DNA of 64,000 nucleotides from Litoreibacter meonggei (lineage in GTDB: Bacteria; Pseudomonadota; Alphaproteobacteria; Rhodobacterales; Rhodobacteraceae). A model generated the notes under the pieces. That model was not told where the DNA came from. It saw only the letters and a program-made list of their open reading frames with translations, and searched no databases. Location: positions 372,001 through 436,000 of the forward strand of contig NZ_RCCE01000002.1 of assembly GCF_003663885.1 (NCBI RefSeq). The letters are read 5' to 3'. The position numbers and the translations under genes are program-made. Each line of letters starts with the position of its first letter. Within the stretch, counting starts at the first letter, position 1. Below are positions 17,244 to 24,814 of this stretch, in pieces.

Positions 17244-17905
17244 GCCCGCGTAAAATCCGCCTGAGCACCACGCCCACGCAAGGGGCCCTCGATGATCTGC
17301 AACTTGGCGACATCGTCTATCTGGACGGGTTGATGTATACCGCCCGCGAAGGCGTCTACAAGCGCGCGCTGGAGGAAAAAGCCAACATTCCCATGGAATT
17401 GCCCCGAGATTCAGCCGCCAACTTCCATTGCTCCCCCGCCGCGCGGATCAACCCTGACGGCTCGTTCGAGATGGGGGCCGTCACCGCCACCGCCTCCTTC
17501 CGCTTCGCCAAATGGCTGCCGGAATGGATGGAGAAATCCGGCGCGAAACTTATCATCGGCAAGGGCGGCATGACGTCGAAGGACTACAAGTCCTTCTTCG
17601 TCCCCAACGGCGCGATTTATCTGTCCACCGTTGGCTACGGCACCGGCGCGTTGCTGGGCCGCGGGGTCGAGAAAGTGGAGGCCGTTCACTGGAACGAGGA
17701 ACTGGGCCTCGCCCAAGCTATGTGGGTCATCAAGTGCAACAATATGGGGCCGTTCATTGTGGCCTCTGACAAAAACGGCGACTGCCTGTTCGAGCGTGAA
17801 AACGCCAAAATCGCCGAGAACCTGCACCGCGTCTATGAAGGCACCCGTCCCGCGACGCTCAAGCGATACGGCGAGACCGACGACCGCAGCGACGAGGTGA
17901 TCTAG
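17240..17905 (+). CDS. Class I hydratase beta subunit
   Basis: A 221-residue protein matching the C-terminal domain of class I fumarases and the beta subunit of tartrate dehydratase. Recognisable segments are LQLGDIVYLDGLMYTAREG, INPDGSFEMGAVTATASFR and IIGKGGMTSKDYKSFF. It completes the enzyme begun by the alpha subunit at 15157. It is the last gene of the coupled operon. Its TAG stop and that of the convergent mandelate racemase-like gene share the palindrome CTAG at 17902-17905. Confidence 0.86.
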   Translation: MSPRKIRLSTTPTQGALDDLQLGDIVYLDGLMYTAREGVYKRALEEKANIPMELPRDSAANFHCSPAARINPDGSFEMGAVTATASFRFAKWLPEWMEKSGAKLIIGKGGMTSKDYKSFFVPNGAIYLSTVGYGTGALLGRGVEKVEAVHWNEELGLAQAMWVIKCNNMGPFIVASDKNGDCLFERENAKIAENLHRVYEGTRPATLKRYGETDDRSDEVI

Positions 17906-19035
17906 GCGCGCACTTCCAGCGCCAGCGTCTGGAAGCGCGCCAGCTCCTCCGGCACCTTTTCGACGCCCAACCCCGGCGTGTCCGTGATGGCGAACGCACC
18001 GCTCTCCACCAGCGCCCCGTCAAACGCGTCACGCAGAGGGTTGGGATTCACATCGACCTCCAAAAGCCCGTCGCCACCGATGGCCGCCAGCAAATGCCCC
18101 GACGCGATCAGCCCGATACCGCCACCAAGGAAGTGCGGGCAGTAGCGCAGGCCCGCGTCACGGGTCTTGCGGGCCACGGCGGCACAGCCGCTCAACCCGC
18201 CCCATTTGACGATATCTGGCTGTATCACCGACAGATGCCGCGCGGTGATCGCCGTGTCGAAATCCGTGTGGCCGGTGATGTTTTCGCCGCCTGCCAGCGG
18301 GGTCTTGAAAGTGTCCGCCAAAGTCGCCCAGTCCTCTACGGGAAGGTCCGCACGGATAGGCTCTTCCAGCCAACCCAGCCCAACGGCGTCGATCCGGCCT
18401 GCAAAAGCCAACGCGTCCGCCACCGACCACGCCTGATTGACGTCGGCCATGAGCGCTTCGCCACCCTGCAAACTGCCAGACAGGTCGCGCAACTGGTCCA
18501 TGTCACCCGCGCCGAAACCGATCTTCACCTTGAACGCATCATGTCCCGCCGCACGGGCTTGGGCGATAAGTTCCGGTGCAGCACTTATGGCGATGCCGCT
18601 GGCGTAGGTCGGGACCCAGTTCGCTGCGTCCGCATTCAGGAACCGCGCCACCGACACCCCCGCCGCGCGGGCGAACATATCGTGCAGCGCAATATCCAGC
18701 CCCGCGATGACTTGCCGGAATGGCCCCCATTCGCCCGATTGCAATGCGCGGATGTGGGTCTGCGCGGTCAGGCGCTCGAACAAATCGCCCGCCTGCGCCA
18801 CTTCCGCCCCCACCACCAAATCGCAAATGTCGCGCACCAATAGCTGCGCGCGATGCTCGGCGGCGGCGGCAGGCCAGTTGGCGAATATCTCGCCCCAGCC
18901 GAAGCAGCCGTCCTGATCGGTCAGCTTCACGAATACCGCCGGACGGTCCCGCATGACGCCGAACGACGTGGCCACCGGCACCTTCACCGGCACGCGGTAG
19001 CAAAACACCTCGACCCGTTCGATCACATGCGCCAT
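17902..19035 (-). CDS. Mandelate racemase/muconate lactonizing-family enzyme
   Basis: A 377-residue enolase-superfamily enzyme. Lys169 and Lys171 form the KxK pair (FKVKIGFG), Asp198, Glu224 and Glu251 are the Mg ligands, and Asp274 with His301 have the spacing of the mandelate racemase His-Asp dyad (27 residues). It should abstract the alpha-proton of a carboxylate, acting as dehydratase, racemase or cycloisomerase; the substrate is unknown. The ATG directly follows the TAG of the TauE/SafE gene, so it belongs to the LysR-TauE operon running leftward. It may prepare or rescue the same substrate as the neighbouring hydratase operon. Confidence 0.87.
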   Translation of the reverse strand: MAHVIERVEVFCYRVPVKVPVATSFGVMRDRPAVFVKLTDQDGCFGWGEIFANWPAAAAEHRAQLLVRDICDLVVGAEVAQAGDLFERLTAQTHIRALQSGEWGPFRQVIAGLDIALHDMFARAAGVSVARFLNADAANWVPTYASGIAISAAPELIAQARAAGHDAFKVKIGFGAGDMDQLRDLSGSLQGGEALMADVNQAWSVADALAFAGRIDAVGLGWLEEPIRADLPVEDWATLADTFKTPLAGGENITGHTDFDTAITARHLSVIQPDIVKWGGLSGCAAVARKTRDAGLRYCPHFLGGGIGLIASGHLLAAIGGDGLLEVDVNPNPLRDAFDGALVESGAFAITDTPGLGVEKVPEELARFQTLALEVRA

Positions 19036-19779
19036 CTAAAACACCTCCCGCGCCAACAAGATCAGCCCCGAGACCAGCATCATAGCGATCAGCAAACGGC
19101 GGAACTGGTCGTCGGTCAGCCGTTTGAACACGGATATCCCGATTTGCGCGAAGATCATCGTCACCGGCAGGGCCACCGCAATGTAGGTCAGCGTTTGCGT
19201 CGTGTAGGCCCCTTTGAAGGCGAATACCAAGGCGGTCACCCCTAGCACTACGACGTTGAAGGGTTGCAGGACCGCTCGCGTCTCGGATTTGGGCCACGGA
19301 CGCATGGCGCACCACATGGTTGGCAAAGCCCCCGACAGGGAGGCCGCCCCGCCCAGAATGCCGCCTGCGAAGCCGATCAAACCGTCGACCACGGGCGTCG
19401 GGCGTTCCAGCTTTGGCAGGGAAGAGCGCAGCGTGAAAAATCCACCATAAAGGATCAGAAACCCCGCGATGATCAGCTTCAGCATGACCGGCTCCAGCAC
19501 GGACAGGGCCGCCACGCCCAAAGGCACACCGACCAGTGCGGGCAGCAGAAAACGCGCCAGCCTGCGCGGCTGGTCAAGGATCGAACGGCGCACCAGCCAC
19601 ACCCCTTGCAGGCCGGAGATGACCGACATGATCACCACGACCGACACCGCCTGCGCGGGGGGCATGATCTGCAACCAAAACCCCAAGGCGAACAGCGCCG
19701 TGCCGAACCCCGCCAGCCCGTTGATAAAGCCGCCGGATGCCGCCCCAAGGGCGAGGATGACGAAGAAATCCAAAGTCAT
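19036..19779 (-). CDS. TauE/SafE-family membrane transporter
   Basis: A 247-residue integral membrane protein with about eight helices and the family repeat start GAASGGFINGLAGFGTALFALG, echoed at FAGGILGGAASLSGALPTMW. TauE/SafE proteins are anion exporters; characterised members export sulfite or sulfoacetate, but the family is broad. The start at 19779 (MTLDFFVILALG) is preferred over upstream frame extension into the LysR gene. It lies four bases after that LysR gene and abuts the racemase-like gene. A sulfite-export role would fit the desulfinase-like protein at 24815. Confidence 0.85.
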   Translation of the reverse strand: MTLDFFVILALGAASGGFINGLAGFGTALFALGFWLQIMPPAQAVSVVVIMSVISGLQGVWLVRRSILDQPRRLARFLLPALVGVPLGVAALSVLEPVMLKLIIAGFLILYGGFFTLRSSLPKLERPTPVVDGLIGFAGGILGGAASLSGALPTMWCAMRPWPKSETRAVLQPFNVVVLGVTALVFAFKGAYTTQTLTYIAVALPVTMIFAQIGISVFKRLTDDQFRRLLIAMMLVSGLILLAREVF

Positions 19780-19783
19780 GGCC

Positions 19784-20689
19784 CTATCCCGCCCCTTGCG
19801 GAAACGGATCGAACCGGCCCACCGCAACCGCGTTTAACAACTCTGCCTCAACCTCTTGCAGCACGCGCAATTTCACCGTGTTGGCCAGCGACATCAGTCC
19901 CAATTCCCGCACCGGCGCGTCATCACCCAACGGGATGTGTTTCAACGGCAGCGGGTTCGGCGGCTCCACGCTCCGGCGCGGCACAATCGAGACGCCCAGA
20001 TCGGCATGCACCATGCTGGAGATGATCTCTAGGTTTTCCAGCTCCATCGTGTCCTTCACCGTGATGTTCTTTTCTTGTAGCCAGTTGTCGATGAAGTCGC
20101 TCAGCAACGCCTTGCGGGTGAAGCGGATGTAGGGATGTGTGGCCAGTATCTCGAACGGATCCTTCGAGGTGACATTCAGTGAGGTCAACAGCTCCATCGG
20201 CTCCTGACTGATCGGCGCCCAGCGCATATTATGCGGGACCACATGCGGCTTGGTGATCACGGCGGCGTCCAGGACTCCGCGTTCCAGATCAATCAACAGC
20301 TCTTTGGTCTGGCCCGGCGTGACGCCAATATGAAGATCGGGAAAGCGCGCCTTGATCGAGGTGATGGCGAAAGGGATCAGGCTGGTCAGCCCCGTCGGCA
20401 CGCTGCCCAGCGACAGGTTGCCCCGCAACCCGTCATCGCCCAGAACCGAGGGCAGCAGGTTATCATAGGCGGCCACAATCTCGCGGGCGCGTGTGACGAT
20501 GGCGCGCCCGACCGGTGTCAGCTCCGGCGTGCGGCGCGTGCGATCAAACAGGGTGACGCCCCACCCCGCCTCCAGCGCTTTCATCTGTTGGCTGACGGCG
20601 GCATGGGTGACGAACACCGCTTCGCCAGCCGCGCTGAAGGTGCCGTTTTCCTCGACGGCAATTAACGTGCGGAGCATTCGGATGGACAT
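19784..20689 (-). CDS. LysR-family transcriptional regulator
   Basis: A 301-residue LysR regulator with the N-terminal helix-turn-helix (TFSAAGEAVFVTHAAVSQQM) and a periplasmic-binding-like effector domain. It is divergent from tctC at 20853 across 163 bases and first in an operon with the TauE/SafE and racemase-like genes, so it is placed to control both directions. An inverted repeat at 20721-20740 is a candidate binding site. The start MSIRMLRTLIAVEENG fits the family. Confidence 0.9.
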   Translation of the reverse strand: MSIRMLRTLIAVEENGTFSAAGEAVFVTHAAVSQQMKALEAGWGVTLFDRTRRTPELTPVGRAIVTRAREIVAAYDNLLPSVLGDDGLRGNLSLGSVPTGLTSLIPFAITSIKARFPDLHIGVTPGQTKELLIDLERGVLDAAVITKPHVVPHNMRWAPISQEPMELLTSLNVTSKDPFEILATHPYIRFTRKALLSDFIDNWLQEKNITVKDTMELENLEIISSMVHADLGVSIVPRRSVEPPNPLPLKHIPLGDDAPVRELGLMSLANTVKLRVLQEVEAELLNAVAVGRFDPFPQGAG

Positions 20690-20720
20690 GGATGACGGGC
20701 TTTATGTTAGCTTGGCTTTC

Positions 20721-20763
20721 GGTAATTGTAATCAATTGCCGCTTTATACAAGAATGACTTACC
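20721..20763. promoter_or_regulatory. Candidate LysR operator between the LysR gene and tctC
   Basis: GGTAATTG (20721-20728) and CAATTGCC (20733-20740) form a near-perfect inverted repeat with a four-base spacer, typical of LysR recognition sites. About 16 bases downstream, GACTTACC (20756-20763) is the reverse complement of the GGTAAGTC found in front of the frd-like operon at 11938-11945. The position between divergent genes supports a regulatory role. Binding is not shown. Confidence 0.4.
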
Positions 20764-20852
20764 AATAACATTTGTCAAGGATCGACGCTGCCCCTAGCAT
20801 GTCGATAACATAGGCTGCACACTCATCAGCCAGAAGTTTTTGGGAGGAAACT

Positions 20853-21830
20853 ATGAAATTTGCGAAATTCAGCGCTGTCAGCGCAATGGTAATCGGCCTT
20901 GCCACGGCCGCATCCGCCGCGGACTACCCTGAGCGGCCAATCAATATGGTCATTCCTTACGGCGCAGGCGGGGCCACCGATATCTCGGCGCGCACGATTG
21001 CGGAGCCTTTGGGCAAAGCCGTCGGCCAGTCGCTGATCATGGCGAACGTCACCGGTGCTGGCGGCGCGACAGGTTCCGTCGCGGTCAAGAACGCCAAGTC
21101 GGACGGCTACACCATGCTGTTCGCCCGTGTTGGCTCGCACTCGGTCAACCCGGCGATGAAGGCGACCCTGCCTTATACACTGGACGATTTCCGCTTCGTG
21201 ACGGTCTACGAAATCAACCCGTTTGCCTGCGCAGTCGAGGCCAATTCCGACATCAATTCTATGGATGACCTGATCGCCAAGGTGGCCGAAGGTGGCGTCA
21301 GCTACTCCTCCTCCGGCGTGGGGTCCGGCCTGCACTTGGCGGGCGCTATGGTGCTGGACGAGTTTGGCGTCGAAGACCCGCTCAACGCGGCGACACACAT
21401 CCCGCAAAAAGGCGGTGGCGCGGCTGTCACAGCGGTGTTGAACGGTACGGCCACCTTCTTGTGCACCAACTCCTCGGCCCTCGCCAGCTTCGTGGCCAAC
21501 GGCCAGATGAAGCCGTTGATGGTCACCACCAAAGAACCCGTGGTCGGCTTCGACGCGCCAACAGCGGCTGATCTGGGCAAGCCTGCGCTGCACCAGCTTG
21601 TCGGCTGGACCGGTATCGCGGGCCCGGCAGATATCTCGGACGAGGTCGCCGGAAAATGGGGCGAGTGGATGGCCGCCGCCGCGGGTGACGAGGAATTCGT
21701 CAGCTCGATGGAAGCCCGTGGCTCGATCATCGACGTGATGAGCCCTGAGGACGCCAATGCGTTCATTCAGGAGCAATACACCACATTCCGCGCGCTGGTC
21801 GACAAACTGGGTATGCGGATCGAAGGCTAA
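20853..21830 (+). CDS. tctC: Tripartite tricarboxylate transporter binding protein (TctC/Bug)
   Basis: A 325-residue periplasmic receptor of the Bug/TctC family. A signal peptide (about residues 1-23, cut at ASA-A) is followed by YPERPINMVIPYGAGGATDISAR, the classical Bug N-terminus that cradles a ligand carboxylate. GGGAGGA precedes the ATG. It delivers ligand to the TctB/TctA pair encoded next. A hairpin separates it from tctB, probably to keep the receptor in excess. Bug proteins bind varied carboxylates; a related Bug protein has been linked to dithiodipropionate uptake in Advenella, so an organosulfur acid is one possible ligand. Confidence 0.92.
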   Translation: MKFAKFSAVSAMVIGLATAASAADYPERPINMVIPYGAGGATDISARTIAEPLGKAVGQSLIMANVTGAGGATGSVAVKNAKSDGYTMLFARVGSHSVNPAMKATLPYTLDDFRFVTVYEINPFACAVEANSDINSMDDLIAKVAEGGVSYSSSGVGSGLHLAGAMVLDEFGVEDPLNAATHIPQKGGGAAVTAVLNGTATFLCTNSSALASFVANGQMKPLMVTTKEPVVGFDAPTAADLGKPALHQLVGWTGIAGPADISDEVAGKWGEWMAAAAGDEEFVSSMEARGSIIDVMSPEDANAFIQEQYTTFRALVDKLGMRIEG

Positions 21831-21843
21831 GGCCTAACGTATG

Positions 21844-21885
21844 AACGGCGCGCGGGGCTGATGCTCTGTGCGCCGTTTCTTTATT
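21844..21885 (+). terminator. Hairpin with T-rich tail between tctC and tctB
   Basis: AACGGCGC (21844-21851) pairs with GCGCCGTT (21870-21877) around an 18-base loop, followed by TCTTTATT. It lies 13 bases after the tctC stop and before the tctB start. A partial terminator here would lower the permease mRNA relative to the receptor. Confidence 0.6.
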
Positions 21886-21900
21886 CAGCGAGGCCCGGAC

Positions 21901-22383
21901 ATGCAAAACCTCCACCGGCAAACGCTCATCGGATTGTTCGCGGTCGTCGCGGGCCTGTTCCTGATGATCGTGGCGATACCGAACTGGGTGTCCTCGCCCA
22001 GCAATGTGCGCAACATCATCCTGTCGCCGGTGTTCTGGCCCTATACCTTGTCCGCCCTCACCATCGTTATCGGTTTGGGGCTGACGATTACGGGGCATTT
22101 CTCGTCCGAAGACATGTCCCAAGAGAAAGCCGAAATCCCCGGCGGATATGGCCGCCTAGTCATCATGGCCGTGGTCATGGTGATCTACATGTTCGGCCTG
22201 CCGCGCCTTGGTATGGTCTGGACCTCCATGCTGGCCTTCGTCGCCACCGCGTTTCTGGTCCGCACCTCGCATCCCAAAACCGCCGTGATTTGCGCGCTGT
22301 GTGTGCCGCTGATCCTCTACGGGTTCTTCGCCCATGTCGCCAGCGTCGCCATCCCGCAAGGTAATTTCGTGAGACTGCCATGA
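21901..22383 (+). CDS. tctB: Tripartite tricarboxylate transporter small membrane subunit (TctB)
   Basis: A 160-residue membrane protein with about four hydrophobic segments (near residues 8-28, 45-65, 82-100 and 105-150), as expected for TctB, whose role in the complex is poorly defined. I start at 21901 (MQNLHRQTLIGLF), preceded by GAGG, and not at the earlier in-frame ATG that falls in the hairpin. Its last four bases overlap the tctA start (ATGA). Confidence 0.85.
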   Translation: MQNLHRQTLIGLFAVVAGLFLMIVAIPNWVSSPSNVRNIILSPVFWPYTLSALTIVIGLGLTITGHFSSEDMSQEKAEIPGGYGRLVIMAVVMVIYMFGLPRLGMVWTSMLAFVATAFLVRTSHPKTAVICALCVPLILYGFFAHVASVAIPQGNFVRLP

Positions 22384-23879
22384 GCCTGATGGACAGCATC
22401 CTTGCCGGCCTGTCGCTGGTCGGCAATTTCGAGGCATTCTTTGCCCTGTTCGCAGGTGTCGCCATCGGCACCATCGCAGGCGCAATTCCGGGCATGTCGG
22501 CCACCATGGCCGTGGCCCTGACCCTGCCATTCACATTTTCCATGCAGCCGATCATCGCGATCCTGCTGCTGTTGGGCGTCTACAAAGGCGGCATCTTCGG
22601 CGGCTCCATTCCCGCGATCCTGATCAAGACACCCGGAACACCCGCTTCCAGCGCCACGGTGCTGGACGGCTACCCGCTGGCCGAAAAAGGTCAGGCGGGC
22701 AAGGCGCTTGGCATGGCGCTGTGGGCGTCCTGCACCGCCGATCTGATCTCCAACCTCGCGCTGATCCTTTTCGCGGGCTGGCTCGCCTCCTTCGCGCTGA
22801 ACTTCGGCCCGCCAGAGTTCTTCACCCTGATCCTGTTCTCGCTGACCATCATCGCCGGTGTGTCCGGTGCCAGCCTTTTGCGCGGCGCGCTCTCAGCAAT
22901 GCTGGGGCTGTTGCTGGCAACCGTTGGCCTTGATCTGGTCTACGGCACCAACCGCTTCACCTTCGGCGATCCCAGCATGATGGGCGGTCTCAACTTCATC
23001 GCGGTCCTGATCGGGCTGTTCGCTATCCCGGAGGTGCTGGCCATGGTCTGGGACCCCAAGCCGCACAAGGGTCAGACCCGCAGTCTGGGCGACAACAAGG
23101 TCACGTTCGGGGAATACAAGCGTTGCTTCAAATCCATCGTGCGCGGCAGCTTTATCGGGGTGTTCCTCGGCTCCATCCCCGGCATCGGCGCGGCCCCTTC
23201 GGCCTTCCTGTCCTATAGCGAGGCGCGGCGCAAATCGCCCAACCGCGACAATTTCGGCAAGGGCGAGCTGGAAGGTGTCGCCGCCTCCGAGGCGGGCAAT
23301 AACGGCGTCGCAGGCGCGACCTTGATCCCGCTTCTGGCGCTTGGCGTGCCGGGCGACGTGATCACCGCTATCATCATCGGCGCGTTCATGGTGCACGGGC
23401 TGCAACCCGGACCGATGATGTTCATCCTCAACGTGGATATCATATACGGGCTGTTCATCGGCCTGATCGTCAGCTCTGTCTTTCTGTTCTTCATCGGCTC
23501 CGTCGCCATTCGCGGCTTCAAATACGTGGCCGACATCCCGCGCGGGGTTCTCTTTCCCGGCGTGCTGGTGCTGTGCGTGTATGGCGTGTTCGCGGTGAAC
23601 AACAACATCTTCGATGTGGGCGTGATGTTCGTCATGGGCTGGGTCGGCTTCGTGATGCTGCGCAACGACATTCCTGCCGCCCCGTTCCTGATCGCCTTCA
23701 TCCTCGGACCACTGCTGGAGGACAACTTCCGCCAAGCCATGCTGATGTCCGGCAGCTCCCCCACGATCCTGTTCCGCGGCCCGATCACGTGGTTCTTCTG
23801 GGGCCTGACGGTGCTGACCGTCATCGCCATCATCCGCGCAGGCATCCGCGCCACACGCACCTTGAAACGGCGGGCCTAG
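22380..23879 (+). CDS. tctA: Tripartite tricarboxylate transporter large membrane subunit (TctA)
   Basis: A 499-residue integral membrane protein with about 12 helices. Two inverted family motifs are present, GAIPGMSATMAVALTLPF near residue 38 and GSIPGIGAAPSAFLSY near residue 265, the substrate-translocating loops. It forms the ion-driven channel fed by TctC. It is last in the tctCBA operon. Its stop codon shares CTAG (23876-23879) with the stop of the convergent LysR gene. Confidence 0.93.
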   Translation: MSLMDSILAGLSLVGNFEAFFALFAGVAIGTIAGAIPGMSATMAVALTLPFTFSMQPIIAILLLLGVYKGGIFGGSIPAILIKTPGTPASSATVLDGYPLAEKGQAGKALGMALWASCTADLISNLALILFAGWLASFALNFGPPEFFTLILFSLTIIAGVSGASLLRGALSAMLGLLLATVGLDLVYGTNRFTFGDPSMMGGLNFIAVLIGLFAIPEVLAMVWDPKPHKGQTRSLGDNKVTFGEYKRCFKSIVRGSFIGVFLGSIPGIGAAPSAFLSYSEARRKSPNRDNFGKGELEGVAASEAGNNGVAGATLIPLLALGVPGDVITAIIIGAFMVHGLQPGPMMFILNVDIIYGLFIGLIVSSVFLFFIGSVAIRGFKYVADIPRGVLFPGVLVLCVYGVFAVNNNIFDVGVMFVMGWVGFVMLRNDIPAAPFLIAFILGPLLEDNFRQAMLMSGSSPTILFRGPITWFFWGLTVLTVIAIIRAGIRATRTLKRRA

Positions 23880-24739
23880 GCGGCAGACCTTACAAGCGAC
23901 AGCAATCGGGGCCGCCAGCGCTGTGCCTGACTGTCGTCGCGGGTCAGCATGACCAGATCGCGCGTCAGGCCTTCGAGCGCGTCTTCAACCACATGCACCC
24001 GCGCATCGGCATAGCGGCGAATGTCGGGCAGTGGCAAAACGGTGTAGCCGACGCCTTCCTTCACGCATTCCATGCAGGCTTCGATGCTGTCCAGAACCAG
24101 CGTATTTTTCGGCGACACCCCTGCCCCCAATGAGGCCGCGATCAGTTTGCCAATACCGGTGCTAGGCCGGAAATGGATGAACGGCATGTCCTGCGACAGA
24201 TGTTCCACGCGCATATGCGACCGGCCCACAGGCACCGCCAAGCCCATCGGCTCGGACGCGATCAGGTCAGCATGCAGCCCCTGCGCCGCCCCTTCCACCC
24301 GCGTGACAATGGCGGCGTCCAACTGGCCTTGCACGACTTGCTCCGTCAACACCTCCGACAGGTTGGAACGGTAGCGGAACGTCGCCCGCGGTTCCCGCTC
24401 CCCGGCCAGTGTCACGAATTTCGGCAGGATGCGGGCGCTGGCGGACTGGATGAAGCCCAGCTTGAATGCCCCGCTCAACCCCGCACCCGCAGTGCTGAGA
24501 TCATGCAAGGCGTCAACGGCACTGATGACCCCCTTCGCCTGTTCCGCCACCTGCCGTCCCAAGGGCGTCAGCCGTGGCGGGCGGAAACTGCGGTCGAACA
24601 GCTCCGCGTCCAGCTCGGCTTCCAGCGCTTTCATCTGCATGCTCAGCGCGGACAGCGTCATATTCTGCAACTGCGCCGCCTCGCTGAAGGACTGCACCTG
24701 CAAAATTCTGACAAGGGTTTCGAGGGCGCGGGTTTGCAT
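23876..24739 (-). CDS. LysR-family transcriptional regulator
   Basis: A 287-residue LysR regulator with helix-turn-helix SFSEAAQLQNMTLSALSMQM and an effector domain. It is divergent from the desulfinase-like acyl-CoA dehydrogenase gene across 75 bases, so it is the likely regulator of that gene. It is the second LysR gene of the 17.9-26 kb region. Confidence 0.9.
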   Translation of the reverse strand: MQTRALETLVRILQVQSFSEAAQLQNMTLSALSMQMKALEAELDAELFDRSFRPPRLTPLGRQVAEQAKGVISAVDALHDLSTAGAGLSGAFKLGFIQSASARILPKFVTLAGEREPRATFRYRSNLSEVLTEQVVQGQLDAAIVTRVEGAAQGLHADLIASEPMGLAVPVGRSHMRVEHLSQDMPFIHFRPSTGIGKLIAASLGAGVSPKNTLVLDSIEACMECVKEGVGYTVLPLPDIRRYADARVHVVEDALEGLTRDLVMLTRDDSQAQRWRPRLLSLVRSAA

Positions 24740-24814
24740 TAATTCAACCTAACTGAACTTACACTTCATTCTTATTCGATTGTTCTGGAGAAGAATAGCC
24801 CGCACACTCGCGTT
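24740..24814. promoter_or_regulatory. Divergent promoter gap between LysR and the desulfinase-like gene
   Basis: These 75 AT-rich bases must hold both promoters and the LysR site. ACTTAC at 24757-24762 repeats the core hexamer seen at 11926 and 20757. No clear -35/-10 pair could be fixed by eye. Confidence 0.4.
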
